Source: UBA5072 sp963822145
GTDB taxonomy: Bacteria; Bacteroidota; Bacteroidia; Bacteroidales; UBA10428
Length of the DNA: 64,000 bases
Reading direction: 5' to 3'
Assembly (NCBI GenBank): GCA_963822145.1
Contig: CAWGGG010000001.1
Coordinates: 372,001-436,000, forward strand
This document shows, piece by piece, positions 15,583-25,700 of this stretch. The translations under genes and the position numbers were made by a program. Under the pieces are notes generated by a model. The model saw nothing but the letters and a program-made list of their open reading frames with translations. It was not told the DNA's origin and made no database searches. Within the stretch, counting starts at the first letter, position 1. Each line of letters starts with the position of its first letter.

Positions 15583-17202
15583 TCAAAACCTCTTCCGGAT
15601 CTGGGCATAAATGCGGTTATACCGGTCCTGCTGCTCAAAAGTACCCTCGTAGTTCATGGAGATCGACATATTTTTAACGAATTGCCAGGATAGGCTCATC
15701 TCTCCGATATGCTGGGTGACATCAGTCAGATTTTCAGGAAGCTGGTACTTACCATAACGATAACCCAGGCTGGTTTGAATCTTACCCTTTAGGAAATCCC
15801 GGTAAAGGCTCATTCCAAACATTTTCCCATCCATAATACTCGATTCCAGATAGGTGGCAGATACTGTAGCGGATATCTTTAATCCCGGTATCCTGTTGTA
15901 GGTAAGAAAGCCATTGAAGTTCTTCGAGGGACGGGGATCGGAATGTAAGAACCGGTAGCCCGCCTGTAATCCAAGGAGCAGATTTGAGGTTATATTATAA
16001 TTGGCCTGAAACCTGAACCCCTGCCGCATTTCGGTTTCAAGGATCCTGTCGATATAGGTCTTGTAGGTCTCATAATACATTACGTTCTTTCTTGCATCGT
16101 ATGAGCCCGAGAGGGTTAGTTTTTTCGTTAACCTGTAACGCAATGACAAAAATACTCCGGTAAGATTGAATGTGCTTTGAGGAACATCCTGATTCAGCGA
16201 ATCCTGCTTTAGCTCATAAAGATCTACTTCGAAAGTACCTAAAAAGTAAAGGTTTCTGACGAGGGTATTCGCATGCTGAAAGTACAAAAACCTCCGGTCT
16301 GTTTTTGAGTTGTTCATTTGCTGCATGAAAGCCAGGGAACTTTCGGCATAAGCTTTATTTTTTGTATGCTTATGGGATATAAAGGCTCCAAATTGTAAGA
16401 GGTCGAAATTGAAACTATAATCGGAATAATCAGGTCTGGAACCAACCAATCCGCCCATTACAAACTTTCCGAAAGTTTTTTCAACCTGAAGCCCATCCAT
16501 TGCCCCGATATTCGAGATCCTGGGATTGATTTTCCGGCCCAGACTGATCTGCATGGTTTTACTTGGATTGTACAGAACGGCCAGATTATAGATTTTCAGG
16601 GCATTGAAAACATCATCCTTAACTTCATCCCAATGGTCAAGCTTATGACGGAATGAAATATAAGTTTCCGCTGAAAACTTAGAGTTTGCAATGTTTCGGG
16701 CATCCAGAGACAGGGTATACCGGAATCGCTGGGAATTATCTGCAACTGTATTGGAGAAATCGGAATACGAAATGGCTGCAATACTGCCGTGGATTCTTTG
16801 CTTTTGTTCATTCTGAGCTGATGCCAGTGCAATGGTTGCTGCTGCAGTATCCGCCAACGGTGTTGCTTTTGCAGTGTTTTCAACAATAGGCTCAGGCAGG
16901 ACCATCGCTATCTTGATTTTTGCAAAGATGGCGTCACCCACGTTAAGTTCAGCAGGTGACAGTTGCGTGCAGACACAGGATGTTGAGGAAAGATTGTTTA
17001 CGGATAGCACAGGTATCAAATTGCCATTGGATGACTTGTAAAGTGTATCTCCCACCGAGATCCTCTCTGTAGATGCAAACTTCACATAAATATGCCCCGA
17101 ACTGACATATGATATTGTTCCCTGCCGGTTTTCAGTATTTACCTGACCCGGAAGATCAATGCAAAATGCAATTACACCCATCAGCAGAATCAGTTGTTTC
17201 AT
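15583..17202 (-). CDS. Outer-membrane beta-barrel-like protein of the multiheme cytochrome operon
   Basis: Unrecognised 539-residue protein with a signal peptide (LILLMGVIAFCIDLPGQ). Residues about 25-95 form a small beta-rich domain (GTISYVSSGHIYVKF, ISVGDTLYKS, NVGDAIFAKI), with a Cys-Val-Cys pair. After an Ala-rich linker (about 110-135) there are many alternating polar/hydrophobic strands rich in Tyr and Phe with Asp/Asn turns, ending RYNRIYAQIRKRF, an aromatic C-terminus typical of outer-membrane barrels. It has no CXXCH motif. It is the last gene of the cytochrome operon, 9 bases after the 16-heme gene. By position it could be the porin that holds or faces the cytochromes, like MtrB, but I see no sequence likeness to MtrB; this is inference. 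Confidence 0.72.
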   Translation of the reverse strand: MKQLILLMGVIAFCIDLPGQVNTENRQGTISYVSSGHIYVKFASTERISVGDTLYKSSNGNLIPVLSVNNLSSTSCVCTQLSPAELNVGDAIFAKIKIAMVLPEPIVENTAKATPLADTAAATIALASAQNEQKQRIHGSIAAISYSDFSNTVADNSQRFRYTLSLDARNIANSKFSAETYISFRHKLDHWDEVKDDVFNALKIYNLAVLYNPSKTMQISLGRKINPRISNIGAMDGLQVEKTFGKFVMGGLVGSRPDYSDYSFNFDLLQFGAFISHKHTKNKAYAESSLAFMQQMNNSKTDRRFLYFQHANTLVRNLYFLGTFEVDLYELKQDSLNQDVPQSTFNLTGVFLSLRYRLTKKLTLSGSYDARKNVMYYETYKTYIDRILETEMRQGFRFQANYNITSNLLLGLQAGYRFLHSDPRPSKNFNGFLTYNRIPGLKISATVSATYLESSIMDGKMFGMSLYRDFLKGKIQTSLGYRYGKYQLPENLTDVTQHIGEMSLSWQFVKNMSISMNYEGTFEQQDRYNRIYAQIRKRF

Positions 17203-17211
17203 GGCATTGTT

Positions 17212-18453
17212 TTATTCTGCATTTCCCGTGGGATGACAACGTAAACATTCTGAACTATTATAGGAATAACCATTTTCTTCCTGGTGCTTGTTATCCATAT
17301 CAGTTTTGTTGTGTTCATGGCAAGTGATGCAACTGAACTGCGCGTAATCGGATGGATCTGTATGGCAGTCGGTGCAGGTATTCCATTCGCCGTTATGGCT
17401 GCCGGAATAAATAGGAAACGACTGACTGTCATGTTGCCTGTATGACGCAGGTTTCCAATCCGGATTGGTGGTATGGCATTCCGTGCAGGTAACAGAAAAA
17501 GCAAGGCTCTGGTGATTGGGATTGGTGGTGCCGTTGTAATCCGACTGGTGGCAGGCATAGCAATCGGTTGGGGTGGAGGAGTAATTCCCGTCGATATGAC
17601 AATCGATGCAAGCAGGACCGGAATGCCCGAGTGTCAGTGGGAAGATGTTGTGATCAAATGTGGCAGGTTTCCAACCTGGGTTTAAGGTATGACATTCCTG
17701 GCAGGTAGTTGGAAAACCCGATGCAAGATGGTTGGGGTTTGTGGCAGCCGTGTAATCAGCCTGGTGACATGAGTAACATTCCTGCGAGGCGTCAGTGTAA
17801 TTCCCTGTGGTATGGCAATCAACACATGTTGGAACTGAATGTGCCTGCACCAGGGGAAAGAAATTATGATTGAAGCCTGCGCCCTCCCATTGAAACGAGT
17901 TTACTGGATGGCAGGATGCACAATCTTCCGAAAATCCCGATTCAGGATGATTGGGACTTGTAGTGGCCATGTAGTCTTCCCTATGACAGTCGATGCATTC
18001 AACTCCCAATACATCGAACCGTACTAAACTCTCAGATGTATGACACTGGTTACAATCCGCGGTCCTGTGCGCCCCAAGGAGCGGAAAACGGCCGGTCTGG
18101 TGAATATCATTAACATTTGTTACCAGCCATGAGGAAGGCGTGTGGCAACGTGAGCATTCCAGTCCCACAGAGGCCTGATGCACATCAGTATGGCAGGCCA
18201 TGCATTCGGTTTTTGTATCTGAGAATACCAGTGTTGTATGGCATTGTTTGCAGTCCGTCTCCGAGTGCTGACCAACCAAAGGCATTTTGGTTGTATTGTG
18301 ATCAAAGGTGAAGCCCGCTTTGTTAAATTGCCATCCTTCAGGTGTATGGCAGGCGCTGCAGCTGATTTTAAAATCACGCCCATGGGGTGAATCAGGCTGT
18401 CGATCAGAAAAGACCAGCAACAGGCAGAATACTATAAATGACAGGATTCGCAT
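17212..18453 (-). CDS. Multiheme c-type cytochrome, 16 heme motifs
   Basis: Exported electron-transfer protein of 413 residues with a signal peptide (LSFIVFCLLLVFS) and 16 CXXCH heme-binding motifs, first at CSACH and last at CLRCH eight residues before the end. Residues about 140-340 are built from a repeated paired-heme unit: CxxCHxxDY, TNPNH, then CxxCH, W.PA.F.H, FPL...H, then C.DCH..GNY. The additional His residues before the motifs (FDHN, GHS) are likely axial ligands. Its start lies inside the end of the 20-heme gene (22-base overlap), so the two are translationally coupled. I recall this repeat type from Bacteroidota and related phyla, but it is not characterised there. Location in the periplasm or at the outer membrane is inferred. 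Confidence 0.9.
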   Translation of the reverse strand: MRILSFIVFCLLLVFSDRQPDSPHGRDFKISCSACHTPEGWQFNKAGFTFDHNTTKMPLVGQHSETDCKQCHTTLVFSDTKTECMACHTDVHQASVGLECSRCHTPSSWLVTNVNDIHQTGRFPLLGAHRTADCNQCHTSESLVRFDVLGVECIDCHREDYMATTSPNHPESGFSEDCASCHPVNSFQWEGAGFNHNFFPLVQAHSVPTCVDCHTTGNYTDASQECYSCHQADYTAATNPNHLASGFPTTCQECHTLNPGWKPATFDHNIFPLTLGHSGPACIDCHIDGNYSSTPTDCYACHQSDYNGTTNPNHQSLAFSVTCTECHTTNPDWKPASYRQHDSQSFPIYSGSHNGEWNTCTDCHTDPSDYAQFSCITCHEHNKTDMDNKHQEENGYSYNSSECLRCHPTGNAE

Positions 18454-20030
18454 CGGTAATCTTTTATTTTATACAGTGTGTAGAACGTTGATCCTTCTTT
18501 TTGTGACTTGTGACATTTGGCGCAGGGTACCTCAATATGCTTTCCCTCGAGTTTAAAAGAAGTGTTATTGTGATTGAAATTCGAAGCTTTCCAGTTTTCT
18601 GTGTCATGACAACGCTCACAATTGGTTATCCCGTTCTTCTCAAACTGCCTGTAATGATTGTCCTTGTGACAACTGGAGCAATTTACAGGAAGTCCTGAGA
18701 ATTTCTGCTGGATCTTTCCATTTATATCCCAGGTAACATGACAGGACCGGCATTCCTGCTTTAAGTGGGCCCCTGTAAGCTTAAATCCGGTTTTAGCGTG
18801 ATCAAAAGATATGCTCGACCATCGGGTTTCATTGTGGCAGGTTTTGCAGCTTGCCTCAGGATAATACCTGGTTTGAATAAAGCCCTGGTGAATATCCTGG
18901 TGACAGTCCCTGCAATTGATCCCTATCGACCTGAAGCTCCATTTTTCCTGTTTTTTGTGGCATTCGGAACAGGGTGTTGCCTGGTGAGCCCCCTGGAGGG
19001 GAAAGGAACATAGGCTGTGTTGTTCAAGGGTGTATGAGGTTTGGGTAAAGCCAGTCACGCTGTGACATTTGGAACAATCCGGAGAAGTTCCATTTTGCGC
19101 AAACTGCTTGTTGTGATAATCGGTGTGACAATCGGTACAACGATCATGTTTCAACGGGTTGGTAAAATTTACCTTGTGACAGGTCTTGCAGTTTACATAC
19201 TGGTGTTTCCCCTCCAGCCTGAATTTTGTTTTGTTATGATCGAATTTTTCAATACCCTTTACAACCTGAAACGATTCCTCATTATGGCACTGCCGGCAGT
19301 TTTGTCCAAACTGGTTTTCATGGGGATCTTTATGGCAATTGTTACAGTTGCTGTACTGAATGTCACTGAAATGTTGAAATTTTTTCCCGTCGATCGTCTC
19401 AACCCTATGACATTTTAAACACTCAACCGAAATGTGTCTCCCCAGCAGCGGAAAACTGGCGTTTGCATGGTTAAATTTTGTGGCCGGTTTAAATGAGTTA
19501 TCATTGTGACATTTAAGGCAATCGCTGGACAGGGTTTTCTGATGATAATCCGTGTGACAATTCAGACAAGCCGAACCAACGCCCAGGTATGTATTCTTTT
19601 TGACTTTAAGTTTCTGGTTGCTAATATATTTTGCATTGTGACAATCCTGACATCCTTTTTTGGCATGGGGAACCGATAAAGGAAATCCGGTAAGGCTGTG
19701 GTCAAACTTTGCCGGATCCAGTCTGATCAGCTTGAAGTCTTTTCCATTATGATCGCTATGGCAGTTAAAGCATTGCTTCCCCTTCACGGCTGCTGAGGAA
19801 TGATAGCCCTTCTGTGCGTTTATTCTTTCCTGAACTGCGGTATGGCACTTCAAACATTTTTCATTGGAAACTTTATTGCCCAGAACATGGCATTGTGTGC
19901 AATTAGAGATCCCCTCCAGATGGGAATGGGGATTGGACAATTCACCCGGTGACAGCTGTGCTCTGAAGCTCACCAATAACAACATCGAAATGAGAATCAG
20001 CCCTGTATTTTTCAATGTTTTACGGTACAT
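18432..20030 (-). CDS. Multiheme c-type cytochrome, 20 heme motifs
   Basis: Exported electron-transfer protein of 532 residues. The start at 20030 gives a clean signal peptide (NTGLILISMLLLVSFRAQ); the frame is open to 20057. I count 20 CXXCH motifs, from CTQCH after the leader to CESCH, which is followed by a single Leu and the stop, so the last heme sits at the very C-terminus. Repeats of the form FxHxxTxFxLxGxHxxxxCxxCH place a likely axial His ahead of each motif. Lys and His contents are high. It lies 72 bases after the oxidoreductase gene and overlaps the 16-heme gene by 22 bases. It is probably the main periplasmic wire of the operon; an outer-membrane association is not excluded. Confidence 0.9.
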   Translation of the reverse strand: MYRKTLKNTGLILISMLLLVSFRAQLSPGELSNPHSHLEGISNCTQCHVLGNKVSNEKCLKCHTAVQERINAQKGYHSSAAVKGKQCFNCHSDHNGKDFKLIRLDPAKFDHSLTGFPLSVPHAKKGCQDCHNAKYISNQKLKVKKNTYLGVGSACLNCHTDYHQKTLSSDCLKCHNDNSFKPATKFNHANASFPLLGRHISVECLKCHRVETIDGKKFQHFSDIQYSNCNNCHKDPHENQFGQNCRQCHNEESFQVVKGIEKFDHNKTKFRLEGKHQYVNCKTCHKVNFTNPLKHDRCTDCHTDYHNKQFAQNGTSPDCSKCHSVTGFTQTSYTLEQHSLCSFPLQGAHQATPCSECHKKQEKWSFRSIGINCRDCHQDIHQGFIQTRYYPEASCKTCHNETRWSSISFDHAKTGFKLTGAHLKQECRSCHVTWDINGKIQQKFSGLPVNCSSCHKDNHYRQFEKNGITNCERCHDTENWKASNFNHNNTSFKLEGKHIEVPCAKCHKSQKEGSTFYTLYKIKDYRCESCHL

Positions 20031-20102
20031 ATGACAAGCTTCAGGAATCAATAGCAATTAAGATCCGTTATGAGTCAATTTAGTGATTATTTTTATTCTA
20101 TA

Positions 20103-21434
20103 TTAATGTTTCATGATCATCTCACCGAATTTCTTCGTGATCTTGATTCCAGCCTTCTCCAGAAATTGCGTGGGGAGTTCCCCTCCCGCAAAAATATAGA
20201 CCAGATCGTTATTTAATTTTATTGTATCCCCATCCTTGCCAACAGAAAGAAGAACACTGTCGTCCTCAATGGATAACAGGTTGGAGCTCAGACGAACCTC
20301 GATCTTCCCTTCTGCCAAAGCCTTATTCAAAGCTATACTGTTAAGCGGCTTAATGCGGTTAAAAACCTCATTTCGATAGGAAAGTGTCACATGATTTTTA
20401 TCTGCAAGCAACAGGGCAGATTCAACGGCTGAATCACCACCTCCCACAACCATGATATGTTTGTCGGAAATATCCTCAGGCTCCAGCAACCGATAGGCCA
20501 CCTTCTCTTTCATTTCACCCGGGATATTCAATTTACGCGGAGTTCCGCGCCGGCCGATTGCCAGTAAAACCCTGGCAGCAATATACTGATCCCCTTGACT
20601 GGTAGTAACCTTAAACACTCCGCCCTCAGGATCGATGGATTCCACTTTAGCATTTTCATGAATGGTCAGGTTGTTTTTTCTCAGCACGGTTTGCCACAGA
20701 TCAAGCAGTTCTGACTTTCTGGTCTGATAAAGCTTTACCTTACCAAACAAAGGCAGATCCATCGGGGAGGTCATTACAATTTTCTGTCGCGGGAAGGTAA
20801 AGACGGTACCGCCCAGGGTATCCTGCTCCAGTAAAATGAATTTCAATCCATGTTTTTTTGCCGTTAAACAGGCGGATATTCCTGCAGGACCGGCACCGAT
20901 TATGATGAGATCATACGCTGCCTGATGATTTTTATCCAGAGCCCTGGCCATGTTTTCAACTGCCTGTCGGCCCTGTTCCACTGCGTTTTTGATAAGTCCC
21001 ATGCCCCCCAATTCCCCTGCAATATATATTCCCGGTACATTTGTTTCAAAATTCCGGTTTACATGAGGAAGATCAACTCCCCGTTTTTCCGTGCCGATAC
21101 GTAAGCTTATGGCTTCCGTCGGACAGGCAAGGAAGCAGGCGCCGTGACCTATACATTGTGAAGCATTAATAACAGTAGCTTTCCCGTTCCGGATACCTAA
21201 AATATCATGTTCAGGACAGGCAGCAATGCACGCTCCCGTTTGAATACAGCTATTTACATCAACTACCGGATGCAGCGAAACAGGTTCGTGGAGGCCTTCC
21301 TCCTTGGCCTTTTTTATCTTTTCGTCTACAATCCTCGACTCCCTGCTTTTCTTGCGAAGGTATAGTACCACTGCTGAAAGGCAAAGGATGGCTGCCAATG
21401 AATATATCAAAATATTTTCAACCAGCGGTTCCAT
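20103..21434 (-). CDS. Membrane-anchored ferredoxin / FAD-NAD(P) oxidoreductase fusion
   Basis: Inner-membrane redox enzyme of 443 residues. Order of parts: one N-terminal helix (about 8-26), a basic stretch, a dicluster ferredoxin domain (about 55-115), then a thioredoxin-reductase-like flavoprotein (about 170-443) with the FAD motif IIGAGPAG and the NAD(P) motif VVGGGDSA. No CXXC redox pair is seen in the flavoprotein, so it resembles ferredoxin-NAD(P) reductases. Both ferredoxin motifs lack their second Cys: Cys63, Thr66, Cys69, Cys73 and Cys94, His97, Cys100, Cys104. The clusters may be 3Fe-4S or use another ligand. The soluble part is most likely cytosolic. Its start lies 2 bases after the b-type membrane protein stop. 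Confidence 0.85.
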   Translation of the reverse strand: MEPLVENILIYSLAAILCLSAVVLYLRKKSRESRIVDEKIKKAKEEGLHEPVSLHPVVDVNSCIQTGACIAACPEHDILGIRNGKATVINASQCIGHGACFLACPTEAISLRIGTEKRGVDLPHVNRNFETNVPGIYIAGELGGMGLIKNAVEQGRQAVENMARALDKNHQAAYDLIIIGAGPAGISACLTAKKHGLKFILLEQDTLGGTVFTFPRQKIVMTSPMDLPLFGKVKLYQTRKSELLDLWQTVLRKNNLTIHENAKVESIDPEGGVFKVTTSQGDQYIAARVLLAIGRRGTPRKLNIPGEMKEKVAYRLLEPEDISDKHIMVVGGGDSAVESALLLADKNHVTLSYRNEVFNRIKPLNSIALNKALAEGKIEVRLSSNLLSIEDDSVLLSVGKDGDTIKLNNDLVYIFAGGELPTQFLEKAGIKITKKFGEMIMKH

Positions 21435-21436
21435 AA

Positions 21437-22306
21437 TTAAAAGATCCAGTGATATCCAAAAACAAGTGTCACCCCCACATGAATAATCATAATAACCAGC
21501 ATCACCAGAGCAAAAGGCAGATGAGCCACATGCCAGTACTTGAATAGATTCTGCATGGTATCGAGCCGGTCGATCCTCCGGTTAAGTGCAATTTCTGACT
21601 TTACCAGGTCAAGTATCTTTCTGTATTGAGGTTTTGGCAATTTATTCCTTTTAAGAACATCTTTTACTGTTTGCACGGACCTGCGATCGTCATTAAACTT
21701 TTTTATATAGCGTACCCATGCGTTTTTATAGTATATGCCTATTTTCTTTTTAACCGAATCATTGATAACAAGAAAACTTTCTTCGTCGAGATGGAACGAC
21801 TGTTTCACCATTCCTGCTATATCGGTTTTCATTTCCCTGACCTCCTGAAGGCTCAACGCACGGCCTTCCATAGTCCGGGGAATCTGAATATAAATAAAAC
21901 GTCCAATAATACCGCTTAAAAATACCGCAACCATGCTCCAGAAACTAACGGCAACAAGTCCTCCAAACTTGAACGCAGTGTGAAACAGCACCATGATCGG
22001 ACCCAGCGTGCACAGAAATATATGCAATTCCAGCCAGTGTTTTAACAATCCCATCCGGGATAAAAACCGGTATCTCTTTCGGGCCATGTAAGAACCAACA
22101 CCCATGATCATGCAAAATGAACCTGCGATTCCAAGCCCGTGCCCAAGAGTACCGCTCGGTTTTAAAAGGCCGTGATCCGGATGATAAACCCTATCCTCAA
22201 GACCCAACCTGTAATAGTGAATTCCATTAAATATCAGCGCAATAAGAGTAACGAAAGCGATGGTTACCAATATCCCGATGAAAACTCTGTGGGCAAAATT
22301 AGACAT
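21437..22306 (-). CDS. Cytochrome b-like membrane protein, first gene of the electron-transfer operon
   Basis: Polytopic membrane protein of 289 residues with about five helices (roughly 9-29, 56-75, 88-110, 114-138 and 258-286). Histidines sit inside or beside helices three and five (LKHWLELHIF, VLFHTAF, KYWHVAHLPF, IIHVGVTL), so it can bind b-type hemes. A soluble helical loop of about 100 residues lies between helices four and five. No exact family is recognised. The position just before the ferredoxin/FAD enzyme gene suggests that it passes electrons across the inner membrane. Its ATG lies only 9 bases from a TAACTTTG box (22315-22322 on the minus strand), so the transcript may be nearly leaderless. 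Confidence 0.75.
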   Translation of the reverse strand: MSNFAHRVFIGILVTIAFVTLIALIFNGIHYYRLGLEDRVYHPDHGLLKPSGTLGHGLGIAGSFCMIMGVGSYMARKRYRFLSRMGLLKHWLELHIFLCTLGPIMVLFHTAFKFGGLVAVSFWSMVAVFLSGIIGRFIYIQIPRTMEGRALSLQEVREMKTDIAGMVKQSFHLDEESFLVINDSVKKKIGIYYKNAWVRYIKKFNDDRRSVQTVKDVLKRNKLPKPQYRKILDLVKSEIALNRRIDRLDTMQNLFKYWHVAHLPFALVMLVIMIIHVGVTLVFGYHWIF

Positions 22307-22755
22307 GAGGAAAACAAAGTTATAGTTTATAAAGTATTTAAACGAACCAAATCTTATGGTATTATACGATCAGGATTTATGTTTCCCTGCAGTAACTGGT
22401 TTCCATTTCTTTTTTTTGGGAACATTTTCCTCCCGTTTCATCGTACCCTTGCATGGAAGGCCCTGTAATTTATAAAAAAACTTAAATAATATGTTTGTAG
22501 GTTGAAAAGAAAATATTGTGTCAATGCAATACTGAATGAAGCTAAATGACAATACCTGTGAGATATTGATAGTCTGGAAAGGTTTTAAACTGATAACACT
22601 TGAATATCTTGATTGATTATACTGAATCTTTTCCCTGATAAGCATATTCTGAAAAGTTAAACAAATTCTCTATATGTAGGTAAATATCATGGATTTATTA
22701 TAACCTAAACTCATATGATTGCGTAATAAAGGTTGTTCCAACCAGGCAATGCTAT
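22307..22755. other. Intergenic region between the cytochrome operon and the giant surface protein gene
   Basis: A 449-base AT-rich divergent region. It holds a candidate -7 box for the minus-strand operon (TAACTTTG, 22315-22322) and the left copy of the 53-bp repeat (22429-22481). I see no RNA gene or small ORF with support in the remaining AT-rich part (22482-22755), which would be a leader of about 270 bases if the repeat acts as promoter. Confidence 0.6.
22429..22481 (+). repeat. 53-bp direct repeat, left copy
   Basis: It matches 33391-33443 at 49 of 53 positions. The core CGTTTCATCGTACCCTTG carries TACCCTTG, one base off the TAnnTTTG promoter box present in the right copy. The two copies bracket the giant gene. 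Confidence 0.85.
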
Positions 22756-25700
22756 ATGAAATGTGGGGTAAGTTGTTTCCGTAAATTGGCATTATATTCT
22801 TTTCTTCTGTTGTCCTTTACCAGTGCGTTTTCACAAACTTACATATTAAACGAAGATTTTTCTGTCGCTTCCGGAACCATACCCCCTGTTGGATGGGTGA
22901 ACCGCATGCTGAGCGGAGAAACCACGGATCTCTGGCATTTCGATAATCCGGGGACCAGGACTGTCAATTACCCCATAATAGGCAGATTTGCGATTTTCGA
23001 CAGCGAAAACATATCCACCAATGATAGCGAGGAAAATGTCATTTTGGAAACACCTTATTTCGATGCCACAATAAGCCAGGAAATCCTGTTCTCCTTTGAT
23101 CATTACTTCCAGGGTGGTGATGGTGCATCTGCTACTATTGAAGTGTATGATGGCGATCAGTGGCATGTGATTAAAACATTCACCGATACCACAAACAATT
23201 CCGAGAAAGAAATCCTGAACATCTCTGCTTTCGCAGGTGGCATTCCGAATGCAAAGATCCGCTTCAGATGGCAGGGTGATGGTTTCGGTTTATGGGCCAT
23301 CGATAACATCAGTATATATACACCTTTACCTACCGATGCTGGAATTACGCGCCTGGATAGCCCAGTTATGCCATTTGCAGCAGGCGCCCATCCAATAGCT
23401 GTTACATTGGCCAATTTTGGTGCAAACACCATTACTACCACAACCATTAACTGGACTGTGAATGCGGTAGCACAGACTCCCTTTGCATGGACAGGGTCCT
23501 TATCATCTGGTACCAAACAAGCCGGCATTGTTATCGGAAATTACTCATTCATTTCCGGTAAAAAAACGATCTTTAGGATATGGTCGACGACTCCCAACGG
23601 CGAAGCGGATGGCTATGCACTGAATGACACCTTGAATAAAACGCTGTACACGGCGCTGTGCGGAACCTATACGGTTGGAGGAACCGATCCTGATTTCAAG
23701 AACTTCACCGAAGTCGCCACCGCCCTGAACAATGCCGGGATCACCTGTCCCGTAATCTTCAAGGTCCGCGACGGTGTATACGACGAGCAGATCAAGCTCT
23801 ACCAGATCAGCGGCAGCAGTGCCACCAACACCATCACCTTCATGGGCGAGAGCGGCGACAGCAGCAAGGTAACGTTGCATTACAAAACCAGCAACCCGAG
23901 CAACGACTTCACCCTGGCCCTCACCGGTACCGACTTTATTGCCTTTAAAGACATGGGCGTGCTGCGTACCAACGGCACCAACAGCGTGCTGATCCAGGGC
24001 GAAAGTAACCATGTGCGTTTTGAGTCCTGCCGATTGGGACATGTGGTTAGTCCCGCTTCAAGCGTAGATGGCAACCTTACTTTCCGCTTCAACAACATGG
24101 AAGGCTATGACCTGAACCTCCAGCAGTCTGCCGGCGCTGCTGCTCAGAATATCGTTGTTGAATACAATCAGTTGCGCGACCTGAACATTACCAACAGCGC
24201 CCACATTACCGTAATCGGAAATAAGGCAAGACAATTGTATTTTACCTCCGGCACAATCATTAATGTAAATAACAATATCATCAATTGCCCCTACAGCGGC
24301 CTGGGTAATGATATCAGAGGGATATTCCTCTCCAAATGCGTGCACGCAAGTTGTACCTTCAATACGATAACTGTATATGGAAACTTTAGGGCAAAAGGGG
24401 TTGAGGTAAGCAATTCATCTGATATCTCCTGTATAAATAATACCATAAGAAGTTATGCCTATCAGATACATTCGATGGGTGTTACTGTTAATGGGAAAGA
24501 CAGCCGGACCATAAGAATATCCCACAATGACATTGTCAGCAGTTATTGTTACAACATTTATGAAAACTCCATGACCAAGTACGGTATATATGCTGATAAT
24601 GGGGACAGTATTTTTATATCAAATAATCATATCCAGGGGTTAGCTCATGACAGAGAAGGAATAGGCATCGCTTTGTATAATATTGTAAATGTCGTAGAAG
24701 CTGACAGCAACACCATTGAGAATTTTAAAACCAAGGGCATTCATGCAAGCACCAAATCAAACCAGTGGAAAATCAGGTATAACACCATAAAAAATGCACA
24801 AAGCACCGGCATTTACATCGAAGGCACAGGCGGTGCTTTTACCCATAATAAGATCCAGGGTATTACCGCAGGTAATGGCATTCATATTTTAGCTTCAGGA
24901 GCAACTGTAACAGAGAATAAAACCTCCGCAGTAGTTGCCGGTACCGGAATCATCGTAAATGGCCCAAATAGCCTGGTTGCCAATAACTTTATCCAGGTCC
25001 AGGGCCTTGGCATTGCCAAAGGCATCAGCCTCCAGTCCAATGGCTCCGGATCAAAGATCGTGTTCAACAGCGTCAACATTACCGGTACCGATGTGGCTAA
25101 CGGCGTGGGCCTCGAAGTGCTCGGAGGTTCCGGTTATACCGTGAAAAATAACATCTTCGCCAATAATGGAGGAGGATACGCTTCATTTTTTACCGATAGC
25201 CTGAAAGGCGATTTTGATTATAACAATTATTTTAGCACCAAACGAAAGCTGGCTCATTTTATCAATGCGGATTATTCCGATTTGACAGCTTTCCGGTCAG
25301 CCTTAAAAAAGGAAGTTCACGGTTTTGCCAAGAATCCCTTCTACTGTTCAGATACGCTGCTTCAGATGAACCAGGTATTGTTGAATGATGCCGCTCAATC
25401 CGGAACGGGCATAACGAATGACATTGATGCAACCGTTCGTGGATCCTTAACCGATTTGGGTGCAAAAGAATATACTCCCTGTTCGCAGGATGCAGGGGTA
25501 AATGAATTTACCGGGCTGATCAATCCTTTACCTGTGGGGAACCAGCCCGTAAAGGTGGAGCTGCAGAACCAGGGGACCAATACGCTGACAAGTGCCGTGA
25601 TCCATTGGGAAGTCAACGGGGTGGCTCAAGCACCTTACACCTGGACAGGTTCATTGTCCTATAAAGCCCATGCCGAAGTTACCGTCGGCAACTATACTTT

